Shown here piece by piece: positions 9,988 through 17,903 of a DNA stretch of 64,000 nt (position 1 is the stretch's first letter; every line of letters starts with the position of its first letter). The DNA comes from Leptothermofonsia sichuanensis E412. GTDB lineage: Bacteria; Cyanobacteriota; Cyanobacteriia; Leptolyngbyales; Leptolyngbyaceae. Location of the stretch: NCBI RefSeq assembly GCF_019891175.1, contig NZ_CP072600.1:3596001-3660000 (forward strand), in the 5' to 3' direction. Position numbers and translations under genes: made by a program. The notes beneath the pieces were generated by a model that saw nothing but the letters and a program-made list of their open reading frames with translations, had not been told where the DNA came from and made no database searches.

Positions 9988-10713
9988 CTACCTGGAACTC
10001 AGCACTCTTTGGAGGACTTGTTGATAAGCCGATTCCACGTCTCCCAGGTCATGGCGAAACCGATCTTTGTCCATGACGCGCCGGGTGGGGTCATCTTCTG
10101 CCTGATCCCACAGACGACAGGTATCAGGGCTAATTTCGTCTGCCAGAATCAACTGGCCCTGATGATCCAGCCCAAATTCCAGTTTGAAGTCTACCAGTGT
10201 GATGCCGCAGTCCTGAAAGAAGGCACTTAAAATGTTATTGATCTGTAATGCCTGCGATCGCAACCAGTCAACCTGCTCTGGTGTTGCCAGTTCGAGCAAA
10301 AACAGGCGATCGCGAGTCAGCAGTGGATCTCCCAGAGCATCATTTTTGTAGTAGAACTCTACCAGCGGTTGGGGCAGCACTTTTCCGACGGGCAAACCCG
10401 TTTCCCGACAGAGGCTTCCAGCAGCAATATTTCGAACCACAACTTCTAAGGGGACAATTTTAACTGCCCGGACCTGCATCTCCTGGCCGCCGACTTGACG
10501 GATGAAGTGAGTTGGGATGCCGACAGCTTCCAGTTTCTGGAACAGATGACTGGTGATGGCACAGTTAATGGCTCCTTTCCCCCGGATACTGCCCCGTTTT
10601 TGAGCATTGAAAGCCGTGGCATCGTCCTTAAAGTAAGTCAGGAGAACATCGGGATCATCCGTCGCGTAGAGAATTTTTGCCTTGCCTTCGTAAAGTTTTT
10701 CACGAACAGTCAT
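9988..10713 (-). CDS. purC: Phosphoribosylaminoimidazole-succinocarboxamide synthase
   Basis: SAICAR synthetase of purine biosynthesis; joins CAIR and aspartate using ATP. The 241 residues match the compact bacterial enzyme. Motifs: LYEGKAKILYAT at the N terminus, FKDDATAFNAQKRG, VVRNIAAGSLCRETG, LVDFKLEFGLD and ADEISPDTCRLWD. It lies just upstream of the bamA-lpx block on the same strand, as in many cyanobacteria, but 660 bp of repeat-filled spacer make co-transcription doubtful. No strong ribosome-binding site precedes the ATG. Confidence 0.97.
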   Translation of the reverse strand: MTVREKLYEGKAKILYATDDPDVLLTYFKDDATAFNAQKRGSIRGKGAINCAITSHLFQKLEAVGIPTHFIRQVGGQEMQVRAVKIVPLEVVVRNIAAGSLCRETGLPVGKVLPQPLVEFYYKNDALGDPLLTRDRLFLLELATPEQVDWLRSQALQINNILSAFFQDCGITLVDFKLEFGLDHQGQLILADEISPDTCRLWDQAEDDPTRRVMDKDRFRHDLGDVESAYQQVLQRVLSSR

Positions 10714-10968
10714 GAAGAAATTGTAATTGAGGTGGATTTTCAGCGAAATTCAAGAAAAGTGGGAGAGGGCGTTTGGCACTAATACCGGGTCTTCTAAAGA
10801 AACCTGAATCTCGAAAAGTCTAATTTGAGACTAAAACTCAATGAGATGAGAAGAAGTCTAGCTTGAGAAGTTTAAATTGTAGCTCTTGAGGAAAGTTCTC
10901 TACCGAAAGCATCACCAAGAACTTCTCTGGCTTTGATATCAATTGGAGTCCCTGATTATAATTTTTGA

Positions 10969-12015
10969 ATGAAACTCCCCTATTTGACCGCTGCCCTCTG
11001 GACTGGTGTGTTGTTGCTGAACGGGTGTTCTCTGGTTGAGCAGCCCATGGCTGCGATTTCAACTCCGGATGCTACCCCTTCACCAGCGCTTTCGCCAGAG
11101 GATCGCTATGCGGCTGCGATCAATCTGGCCTGGGAAGCCGCCGTAGTGGTACAAAAACCGCCCCATCCTGTGGAGATCTGGCAGGAAGCCAGGGTGAAGT
11201 GGCGCCAGGCAATTCGCCTGTTGGAAGCTATTCCACCGGAGAGTGAGATTTTTACACAGGCAAAGCAAAAATTGACGATCTATCGGAGCAACTACGCGGC
11301 AATTGACAATCGTCTCGTTGACGAGAAAAAAGGGTCTGAGGCGTTGAAGGAAGCCCAGACGCTTGCATGGCAAGCTGCGGTGACCGTTCAAAATCCACCC
11401 CATCCCCTTAAGGTCTGGCAGCGGGCCAGTCTCAAGTGGCAGGAGGCGATCGCCCGGATGGAAGACATTCCTAAAAACACTTCCGCCTATGCTGTCAGCC
11501 AGAAAAAACTGCCCGTTTACCGCAACAATTACCGTGCGATCAGTCAGCGAATCAGGACTGAAAACCTGGCATTACAGACGCTCAAGGAATTTTCAAACCT
11601 GACCACTCAACTGAACGATATTCCGAACAAAGTGCTGCCGAGTAACAATCAGGTGGGCATCCGTTACTCAGAGTACACCCGTCGGGTGCAGCAGCTAGAA
11701 GAAGTACTGGCACGCTTTGCCAGCCAGCCAGGGGCCGCAAAACACCCGGTTTATCCGGTACTACAGGAGGCGATCGCCGATTTTCAAGTTGTGACACGTC
11801 TCTGGCAGGCATACCTGCACTACAAGCAAGATAACGCCCAGTGGCTCTATGATGATGTGTTTAACCAACTGGTCCCCCTTCCCCCTCAGGAAGTCAATAT
11901 GCTGGTGAAGAAATATGGAGTAAAGCCCTACTCAGGGAATACCAAAGTTTCTCTACGCTTCACTGCCTGGACCATCTGGCATCAGACAGGGCAGCGCCTT
12001 CGCAAGGTGCAGTAG
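10969..12015 (+). CDS. Lipoprotein of unknown function with internal duplication
   Basis: 348 residues. A lipoprotein signal is clear: MKLPYLTAALWTGVLLLNGC with lipobox LNGC, so the mature protein should be lipid-anchored from Cys20. Two tandem copies of a ~75-residue alpha-helical unit follow. Copy 1 (about 46-115) has LAWEAAVVVQKPPHPVEIW and copy 2 (about 128-195) has LAWQAAVTVQNPPHPLKVW, each followed by KW(R/Q)(Q/E)AI and a YRxNYxAI end. The C-terminal ~150 residues are helical and unlike any family I recognise. It is likely a conserved cyanobacterial hypothetical. It stands alone, divergent from purC, with no Shine-Dalgarno before the ATG. Confidence 0.85.
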   Translation: MKLPYLTAALWTGVLLLNGCSLVEQPMAAISTPDATPSPALSPEDRYAAAINLAWEAAVVVQKPPHPVEIWQEARVKWRQAIRLLEAIPPESEIFTQAKQKLTIYRSNYAAIDNRLVDEKKGSEALKEAQTLAWQAAVTVQNPPHPLKVWQRASLKWQEAIARMEDIPKNTSAYAVSQKKLPVYRNNYRAISQRIRTENLALQTLKEFSNLTTQLNDIPNKVLPSNNQVGIRYSEYTRRVQQLEEVLARFASQPGAAKHPVYPVLQEAIADFQVVTRLWQAYLHYKQDNAQWLYDDVFNQLVPLPPQEVNMLVKKYGVKPYSGNTKVSLRFTAWTIWHQTGQRLRKVQ

Positions 12016-12044
12016 AGAATCAGCCAATGGTAGAAGAGAGGGGA

Positions 12045-12122
12045 GGCTGGTGACGAATCGCCTGCAAATTGAAAGCCTTCAATTCATACCACGCCCAACT
12101 TATCCCCAGAATCAGCAATGCC
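12045..12122 (+). repeat. Family A MITE-like repeat, copy A1
   Basis: Begins about 30 bp after the lipoprotein stop. It carries the family core (attgaaag-ccttcaattcatac) and the right end cagaatcagcaatgcc at 12107-12122. The left end is degenerate. Confidence 0.65.
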
Positions 12123-12268
12123 GGGGGGAGCGGGAACAGAAGTTTTGAAGTCTCGATGCCGCCCAGGAGTGGTTCAGCCAAGGAATACCGGGTCATCTCA
12201 GATCAGGGAAACCAGTTTGCAGGGTCTTAAAGGGTTGACACCCCCGCAAAATCTGTCTGCCAAAAGTA

Positions 12269-12382
12269 GTGCAGGTTGCCGAAAATAACCCGCCAGTTTC
12301 AGGTTGAAGCACAAAGACACCAAGCGCACTAAGAAACTTTGTGTTCCTTCGTGCCTTTGTGGTGAAAAACTTCTGCCGCAAT
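12269..12382. repeat. Family C dispersed repeat, copy 2
   Basis: About 114 bp closely matching 9809-9924. It ends 4 bp before the mscL stop codon, so it forms the 3' untranslated region of mscL. With the family A copy at 12045-12122 it fills most of the 370-bp spacer after the lipoprotein gene. Confidence 0.8.
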
Positions 12383-12385
12383 GTA

Positions 12386-12817
12386 TTAGATTCCTCGATT
12401 CTCCATTGCCTGTGCCAGCCGATTCAGAGCGTCAGCCGTCTGTTGTTGAAGTGCAACTGGATCGGGAGCAGCCGCTTCTTCAGCCGCCTGCTGACGCTCA
12501 AATCGTTTTCTGGCTTTCTCGTAGGCACGAATCACCAGGAAGATGGAGAAGGCAATCACCAGGAAGTTGATGATCGTTGCCAGAAACGAACCGTATTTGA
12601 TTGCGGTACCCGGCACGACCAAACCGTTTAAGTCTTTAACATTAGCAGCTTGCAGAGCAGGATTTAAAATTGCGGGGGTGATAATGTCCCCTACAAATGA
12701 CTCCACAATTTTGCCAAAGGCACCGCCGATGACTACAGCTACGGCCAGATCAACAACATTACCCTGGGAGATAAATTTACGAAAGTCAGCCCAGAAGCCC
12801 CCATTGGAACGTGTCAT
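12386..12817 (-). CDS. mscL: Large-conductance mechanosensitive channel
   Basis: Inner-membrane safety valve against hypo-osmotic shock. TM1 (VVDLAVAVVIGGAFGKIVESFV, with the pore-lining AVAVVIGxAFG motif) and TM2 (FLATIINFLVIAFSIFLVI) flank a periplasmic loop. The C-terminal amphipathic bundle is charged (YEKARKRFERQQAAEEAA). The frame is open to an ATG at 12838, but the ATG at 12817 (MTRSNGGFWADFRKFI) matches the usual start and has GGAGAG 10 nt upstream, giving 143 residues. A family C repeat directly follows the stop codon. Confidence 0.96.
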   Translation of the reverse strand: MTRSNGGFWADFRKFISQGNVVDLAVAVVIGGAFGKIVESFVGDIITPAILNPALQAANVKDLNGLVVPGTAIKYGSFLATIINFLVIAFSIFLVIRAYEKARKRFERQQAAEEAAAPDPVALQQQTADALNRLAQAMENRGI

Positions 12818-13265
12818 GATTGTCAACTCTCCATGCATCTTTGAGGATTTATTTTGATGGGGGCATTATACAGGCAGGATTCGGAACCACATCCATCCGG
12901 CAACAAAAAGTCCAGAGTAAGCTGGTTCTTTAGATGAGTACCCTACCGCAAACGCCTGTAGGTTCAGGTAAAACGGAAGATTGATGGAGCGTGCCCTAAT
13001 GAAAATGTCTGTAAGCTCAGCAAGCTACGGCAGAGAACAGAGGACAGGAAAGGAAAGATGACAGGATCAGGCTTTGAGCGTTCTAATTTGTCCTGACCTG
13101 GATGACTACTGCTGGCGTTGCTGAAAAGCGGGGTGAATTGAAACGAAGTTTCAAGCATCCAGCATCTTTATTCATCCCCAAATTCAGCAATGTCCTACTG
13201 CTCTACCAGGGATATTGGCTATCAGGTTGCACATCGCGTTAAGATGGAACTTGGGCGGAGTCATT
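12818..13265. other. Spacer between mscL and def
   Basis: Divergent spacer of ~450 bp. It contains a family A repeat (13114-13195) and a stretch (about 13052-13105, ending in ctgacctggatgac) that resembles 17074-17120 (cctgatctggatggcc), so a further degenerate repeat may be present. No gene seen. Confidence 0.5.
13114..13195 (+). repeat. Family A MITE-like repeat, copy A2
   Basis: 82 bp bounded by ggcgttgctgaa (13114-13125) and attcagcaatgtcc (13182-13195), which are inverted relative to each other. An inner hairpin is formed by gaaac-gaa-gtttc. Nearly identical in plan to 41493-41570. Confidence 0.8.
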
Positions 13266-13844
13266 GTGAGTAACAGGTTCATGACGGTTGAGGTTTTGGT
13301 CGAAAAGAAAAAATTAGCGAAGCCACCCCTGGAGATTTACCATCTCGGCGATCGCGTCCTGCGCCAGCCGGCAAAACGAGTTGCTAAGGTTGATGCTGAG
13401 ATTAAGCAACTGATCCGCGAGATGCTACAAACAATGTACAGCGCTGACGGGATTGGGCTGGCTGCACCTCAAGTTGCTGTTCACAAGCAACTGATTGTAG
13501 TGGATGTGAAGCCCGATGAGGCTGCCACACCGCCGCTGATTCTAATCAATCCCACCATTACGAAGACCAGTGCAGATATTGTGGTGACCCAGGAAGGGTG
13601 CCTCAGCATTCCCAATATTTACCTGGATGTGAAGCGCCCCCAGGCGATTGAGGTCTCCTATAAAGACGAAAATGGTCGTCCCCAGAAGCTGGCTGCCACG
13701 GGCCTGCTGGCATGTTGCATTCAACACGAGATTGACCATCTGAATGGGGTGTTGTTTGTAGATCGTGTGGAGAATACTCTGCTCCTGAATCAGGAACTCG
13801 CCAAGCACGGCTTTTCAACCAGAGCCGTCCAGCCTGTTGCTTAG
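13266..13844 (+). CDS. def: Peptide deformylase
   Basis: Iron/zinc hydrolase that removes the formyl group from nascent polypeptides. All three signature motifs are present: GIGLAAPQ (about residue 62), EGCLSIP (about 110, metal-binding Cys) and QHEIDHLNG (about 152, HExxH metal site). The frame is open upstream to 13215. The GTG at 13266 has GGAG 5 nt before it and is chosen. The ATG at 13281 (MTVEVLVEKKKLAKPP) is the other good candidate because homology to cyanobacterial enzymes begins there. Monocistronic, with a repeat on both sides. Confidence 0.96.
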   Translation: MSNRFMTVEVLVEKKKLAKPPLEIYHLGDRVLRQPAKRVAKVDAEIKQLIREMLQTMYSADGIGLAAPQVAVHKQLIVVDVKPDEAATPPLILINPTITKTSADIVVTQEGCLSIPNIYLDVKRPQAIEVSYKDENGRPQKLAATGLLACCIQHEIDHLNGVLFVDRVENTLLLNQELAKHGFSTRAVQPVA

Positions 13845-14019
13845 GATTCAGATTTAATCAACCGAAAATTTAGCATTTTACTACAGAAGCTCAGAGAAGA
13901 GACTCAGAGAAGAGACCCAGCCTTTATGGTTCTGTAGTGGGCTTGATGGGCTATCTTCACACCTGACAACGGACATCGGCTACAAGCGTTCCCAATCTTG
14001 AGGATGAATTGCGCCTTGT

Positions 14020-14058
14020 ATACATTGAAGACGTTCAATTCATACGGCTTTCAGCACT
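14020..14058 (-). repeat. Family A partial copy A3 (inverted)
   Basis: Reverse complement reads gtgctgaaagccgtatgaat-tgaacg, the left end of the family A consensus. The right half is missing. Confidence 0.5.
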
Positions 14059-14133
14059 ACCAGATGGGCTTTGGGCAGTAAACTTTAATCATGACAGTCT
14101 CTGGATAATGTTCTACCAGAGATCCTATAGTTG

Positions 14134-14222
14134 AATCGCAATGACATAAGGGGGTAAAGATCTCCAACTTCTCGAAGAAGTTGGAGATATGAGGGATAGG
14201 GTCTGGCTTAATTCAGTGCCAT
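14134..14222. repeat. MITE-like palindromic repeat, family E, copy 2
   Basis: Same plan as 2243-2330: hairpin gatctccaactt / gaagttggagat with a short loop, a right part ggcttaattcagtgcca identical to copy 1, and a degenerate left end (gcaatgacat). Together with copy 1 it shows the element is dispersed. Confidence 0.75.
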
Positions 14223-14292
14223 TCTCCTGATAGTTCAATATTTACCAGTCCAATATTTACGAATTCCCTGCAAAATAAGGATCTTTAAGATT

Positions 14293-14490
14293 GTGACTCC
14301 AAAAAGTGGTGTGTTTCTGGCTGGTTCCTGTATTTCGGCGATCGCGGCAGTCGGTTCGGTGTTTGAGCTTTCTTCCGGGAACCCGGAATTAGGCGGTTTA
14401 ACAACGGGTATTATTCTGGCAGTGACCACTCCTCTGGTGGTCATCTTCTTTCTGGCAGCCGTTCGTGATGCCAGGGCAAATCAGAAGTAG
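14293..14490 (+). CDS. Small membrane protein, conserved cyanobacterial type
   Basis: 65 residues beginning with GTG. Two hydrophobic helices (about 6-24, VFLAGSCISAIAAVGSVF, and 36-56, LTTGIILAVTTPLVVIFFL) are joined by a short SSGNPELG loop, and the tail is basic (VRDARANQK). The arrangement and composition look like a genuine small membrane protein. AAGGA lies 13-14 nt before the GTG. It ends 4 bp before the preferred start of the FHA-PrsW gene, so the two are probably one operon. Function unknown. Confidence 0.75.
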   Translation: MTPKSGVFLAGSCISAIAAVGSVFELSSGNPELGGLTTGIILAVTTPLVVIFFLAAVRDARANQK

Positions 14491-14494
14491 ATTA

Positions 14495-15907
14495 ATGACC
14501 GGACAGGCTCGCACAATCGCATTCCTCCGGCAGTTAGCCCAGCCCAACTTGCCAGAGCAAACCTATCCTCGTTACCCCCTGTCGGTGACGGAAAGTGTGT
14601 CATTGGGGCGCGATCCACGCTGCCAGATAGTGCTGGATCCTTTGATTTATCGCTCAGTATCCCGACGCCATGCCGAAGTTTCACCAATTTTGAGTTTCAG
14701 TAATGCAGCTGGGGGCGATCGCTTCTGGCAGGTTTGTGACCTGGGAAGTGCAAATGGAACTTATGTCAACGGACAGCGATTAAAGGGTTGTCAGGTCTTG
14801 CAGCCGGGGGACTGTATCATGCTGGGGCAGGATGGTCCCCGGTTTGTTTTTGAGTGTGAAACCAGTATGGAGCCGCTGCCAGAGGTGCCCCCCGTCAAGG
14901 GAGCCAGGTTACCGAATTTGCCGCTCCATCGGTCATCTCTGCGTCCCACCCAACCTCCCCCTGCCAGAACACCCTACCACCATGAGTCTGATCAGGTTAG
15001 CTGGACACAACTGTTTCCTATTTTCTCGACTGGGCGGCATCTGAGGGCAAAAGCCTATTTAGTGCCAGGAATTGCCACAGTTACCTTCGTGGTGTCCCTG
15101 TTTCTCTCTGTGGGGGACCCTGGACTGTTCAATATGCTCTTGGCAGCCTATCTGGCAGGGGCGGCTTACTATTTCATTTACCAGCTTTGTGGTAAAAACA
15201 AACCCTGGTGGCTGCTGCTGGCATCGGCGGCCACCACAGCGCTGCTGCTGGTCAGTCCGGTACTGGATCTGTTTATCTATGTGTTCCGTACTGTCCTGCC
15301 GGGCAGTCTGCCGGGACATGATGCTTCTGTCAGCATTCCTGTGTTGCTAATCAAAATGTTTTTTGGAGCTGGGCTGATGGAGGAATTGTTGAAGGCAATT
15401 CCAATCCTGATCGCCTGTGTTCTGGGGATGGGACTGCGATCGCCCCTGCGGGAGCGTTTAGGGGTGAGAGAACCTCTGGATGGCATTCTGTTAGGCAGTG
15501 CTTCGGCGGTTGGCTTTACCCTGGTGGAAACGTTAGGGCAGTACGTGCCTGAGATTTACAAAGCCACATTGACGGCTGGGGAAGGAGCCGCCCAGCTTGC
15601 CAGTCTGCAATTGTTAATTCCCCGTGTCATGGGTTCTGTAGCCGGACACATGGCATACAGTGGTTACCTGGGCTACTTCATTGGCTTAAGTGTACTCCGC
15701 CCTCGCCGTCGCTGGCGGATTTTACTGGTTGGCTATCTCACTGCCGCCATTCTCCATACCCTTTGGAATGTAACAGGCACCATTAGTCCAGTGCTGCTGG
15801 CAGTGGTTGGCGTGATGTCCTATGCGTTTCTGGGAGCCGCTATTTTGAAGGCAAGGGAACTGTCCCCAACGCGATCGCAGAATTTTGCTACCCGGTTTTA
15901 TCAATGA
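14495..15907 (+). CDS. FHA domain fused to a PrsW-type intramembrane protease
   Basis: 470 residues from the ATG at 14495; longer forms from 14465 would overlap the upstream gene. An N-terminal forkhead-associated domain (about 20-125) recognises phosphothreonine peptides: SLGRDPRCQIVL, SVSRRHAEV, LGSANGTYVNG. A Pro-rich linker (about 130-165) follows, then about eight transmembrane helices (about 185-465) with PrsW-family features: MEELLKAIPILIA (the EExxK pair), DGILLGSASAVGFTLVE and a histidine in AGHMAYSGYLGYF and ILHTLWNVTG. PrsW proteins are membrane proteases that cleave anti-sigma factors in Bacillus. The fusion suggests membrane proteolysis steered by Ser/Thr phosphorylation, which is an inference. 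Confidence 0.85.
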   Translation: MTGQARTIAFLRQLAQPNLPEQTYPRYPLSVTESVSLGRDPRCQIVLDPLIYRSVSRRHAEVSPILSFSNAAGGDRFWQVCDLGSANGTYVNGQRLKGCQVLQPGDCIMLGQDGPRFVFECETSMEPLPEVPPVKGARLPNLPLHRSSLRPTQPPPARTPYHHESDQVSWTQLFPIFSTGRHLRAKAYLVPGIATVTFVVSLFLSVGDPGLFNMLLAAYLAGAAYYFIYQLCGKNKPWWLLLASAATTALLLVSPVLDLFIYVFRTVLPGSLPGHDASVSIPVLLIKMFFGAGLMEELLKAIPILIACVLGMGLRSPLRERLGVREPLDGILLGSASAVGFTLVETLGQYVPEIYKATLTAGEGAAQLASLQLLIPRVMGSVAGHMAYSGYLGYFIGLSVLRPRRRWRILLVGYLTAAILHTLWNVTGTISPVLLAVVGVMSYAFLGAAILKARELSPTRSQNFATRFYQ

Positions 15908-16029
15908 TATGGCAGGGGGACAAGGGGCAGGGAAGGGGCGTTGTTGCAAAGCCAGGAAACCCTCATCCCCTAATAATGAATTTCCTTTGGTAAACTGGGG
16001 GTTACGACCTTAACTTAAATCTGGTTTCT

Positions 16030-16257
16030 ATGCACAAACGTCCTGCATTCGATAGCACTCAATTAATGCGTCGGGCTGATGACCTGATCTCAGCAGCTTC
16101 CAACCGCTACCGAATTACGGTTCAGGTTGCTAATCGGGCAAAACGTCGTCGGTTTGAGGATTTTGAGAGTGTGGATGACCCAACGATGAAACCTGTGATG
16201 CGGGCAATCATTGAAATGTCAGATGAATTAACACAGCCCGAAATTATCGGTGAGTAG
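16030..16257 (+). CDS. rpoZ: RNA polymerase omega subunit
   Basis: 75-residue omega subunit, which helps assemble and stabilise RNA polymerase through the beta' subunit. The cyanobacterial form is recognisable from [34 protein letters not shown] and the acidic [19 protein letters not shown] tail. The start MHKRPAFDS is the only reasonable one. Monocistronic by position; a family B repeat lies 40 bp after the stop. Confidence 0.95.
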   Translation: MHKRPAFDSTQLMRRADDLISAASNRYRITVQVANRAKRRRFEDFESVDDPTMKPVMRAIIEMSDELTQPEIIGE

Positions 16258-16296
16258 TTTTGGAGAGGATTAAACAAGCAAGGGCGATCGCCCTGA

Positions 16297-16402
16297 TATA
16301 GCCCTTTTCAAGGGTTCAAGGGTGTGAGGAATAGTGAGGGTTCTCCGCACTCCATTGTTCCTGGCACTTCCATAACTCACTTAAATGAGAAACACTGTAG
16401 CG
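16297..16402. repeat. Family B repeat, diverged copy B2
   Basis: Begins tatagcccttttcaaggg (16297) and ends cactgtagcg (16402). The middle is different from other copies and about 40 bp longer. The right end contains an ATG (16385) in frame with the next gene. Confidence 0.6.
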
Positions 16403-16933
16403 ATGCTTAGAAGAATCAGCCAGGCTCGTTCGATTCTTGCCGTTACAGCCATAACGGGACTGTTTCTGGCAACTGAAGCGATGCAGTCCCCTAATTGGTT
16501 GGGAAACCAACCTGCTTTCGCTCAGCGCGTTCGTCCAGATGGCATCTGGCAGGTAATCTACGAAAAGCTGCCTGATCTGCCCTTAGAAAATCAGTACATC
16601 AGCAGAGAAACCAGACAGGTTGCCTCAGATAATACGCTGGTAGGTCGCCTAATTCGCTATCATATTTATGTCAAAGGGCGCCCCCCCTTCTACCGGCTGG
16701 ACTGGAAATTTACCCTGGCTGATTATCTGGGAGTCAACGGTGTCATAAATGAATCCGACTATCCCAGCAGGGATGCTTTGCGTACCAATCCACTGGAAGG
16801 AGATGTTGCCGCCATTAGAAGCCTGAATCAACAACAGCGCAATGCCCTGATTCAAGCACTGGTGGATGCCTTTACCCCCCAGGCTCAACCAGCCCCTCGA
16901 ATGCCCAGACAGAGTCAGAGTCAGGACAGATAA
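16403..16933 (+). CDS. Secreted protein of unknown function, conserved in cyanobacteria
   Basis: The frame is open from an ATG at 16385, but that codon lies in a family B repeat. The ATG at 16403 begins a normal signal peptide (MLRRISQARSILAVTAITG, cleavage near QPAFAQ), so it is preferred, giving 176 residues. The mature part contains DGIWQVIYEKLPDLPLENQY, TLVGRLIRYHIYVKGRPP and RLDWKFTLADYLG, a compact conserved block. A Gln/Pro-rich tail follows. No enzymatic motif is visible. Likely periplasmic or thylakoid-lumen located. Confidence 0.8.
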   Translation: MLRRISQARSILAVTAITGLFLATEAMQSPNWLGNQPAFAQRVRPDGIWQVIYEKLPDLPLENQYISRETRQVASDNTLVGRLIRYHIYVKGRPPFYRLDWKFTLADYLGVNGVINESDYPSRDALRTNPLEGDVAAIRSLNQQQRNALIQALVDAFTPQAQPAPRMPRQSQSQDR

Positions 16934-17270
16934 TTGGCGGCTGGCCAGTGGTCAGTGTCCGCGGGTAGCCGTTATTTATTGATTGGCTACTATTTTTTGC
17001 GTGAGTGGTTTGATGTGAATGGTTTTAGCAGGGGACAGGGGACAGGACGGGGTATAGGGAAGAACAAATAGCGGGAAAGGCTCTGAGCTTTCTAACCTGT
17101 CCTGATCTGGATGGCCACGGCTATATCAAGAAGCGTGAGATGTCCTGATTTAAATCACTCCAATTGGCTTCTACGATCACAAGTTTTCTGGGGTTTGAGT
17201 CACCAGGCAATCCTCTCAAACAGGGGATATTACTTACATCGAAATCCCCCTCTATTCAGAAGCTTCTACC
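16934..17270. other. Gene-free spacer
   Basis: 337 bp. It contains G-rich simple sequence (near 17030-17060) and a stretch at 17074-17120 similar to 13052-13105. No gene or clear promoter seen. Confidence 0.4.
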
Positions 17271-17783
17271 ATGCAGTTTACAGCCCCCTGTCTCCAGTCT
17301 TTTCTTCGTAATGGTGTTGCGCTTGCTGTGGGTCTGACCGTATCGGGATTGTTTTACACGGATGTCTACAGTACTGAAGTTCCCTCCCATTCCAGTTCAG
17401 TTTATGGCTCTCAATCCGTGCAACCTTTAGAGGATGGTGTGTATCTCTATGGACAGTCTTCCGTGGCGAATCAGATTGGGACAACCTATCTGGTCTTCGA
17501 GGTGAAGGCAACCAGGGTAGTGGGGGCGTTTTACATGCCCCACTCCTCCTTTGACTGCTTCAATGGCACACTTCGGGCAGATCAACTGGCCCTGAATGTG
17601 ACCAACAGCTATGAAAAAACGAATTATCCTTACTCTGTCGCTCTTCAGACGGAGGCAATTTCCGCCTCAGCCGTTAATCCTGTTGCCTCGCCTGTCGGGT
17701 TGGCGGGCTATCGTCAAATTCACCGGGTTGGCAGGCGCGATCGCCAGATTCTGTCCACCTGTAAGGCAGGTTATACCAGGTGA
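17271..17783 (+). CDS. Secreted protein of unknown function, conserved in cyanobacteria
   Basis: 170 residues with an N-terminal hydrophobic segment (FLRNGVALAVGLTVSGLFY) acting as signal peptide or anchor. The conserved core is DGVYLYGQSSVANQIGTTYL, FEVKATRVVGAFYMPHSSFD and CFNGTLRADQLAL, followed by a variable Ser/Ala/Pro linker and a short end block (RRDRQILSTCK). Two cysteines (in DCFNG and STCK) could pair outside the cytoplasm. No enzyme motif. The gene converges with aroB, with an inverted repeat between them. Confidence 0.8.
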   Translation: MQFTAPCLQSFLRNGVALAVGLTVSGLFYTDVYSTEVPSHSSSVYGSQSVQPLEDGVYLYGQSSVANQIGTTYLVFEVKATRVVGAFYMPHSSFDCFNGTLRADQLALNVTNSYEKTNYPYSVALQTEAISASAVNPVASPVGLAGYRQIHRVGRRDRQILSTCKAGYTR

Positions 17784-17822
17784 TTGATAGGAGATGAAGT
17801 GTGCCACCGGGTAGCTAAAATC

Positions 17823-17877
17823 TCTGGTGTCTGGTTGACCTGCCTGAATTGATTGAATCAGCTTCCCAGACACCAGA
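17823..17877. terminator. Candidate bidirectional terminator between convergent genes
   Basis: Perfect 12-bp inverted repeat tctggtgtctgg / ccagacaccaga with a 31-nt spacer, placed between a plus-strand stop (17783) and the aroB stop (17904). It suits both directions but lacks a long T tract. Confidence 0.5.
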
Positions 17878-17903
17878 AATCTGGAGATTCTCGCCCACCT
17901 GCG

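Larger units (their letters stand above)
13845..14292. other. Gene-free spacer after def
   Basis: About 450 bp. Holds part of a family A element (14020-14058) and the second family E element (14134-14222). The region 13880-13920 has a direct repeat (cagagaagagac twice, near 13892-13917). No further gene recognised. Confidence 0.5.
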
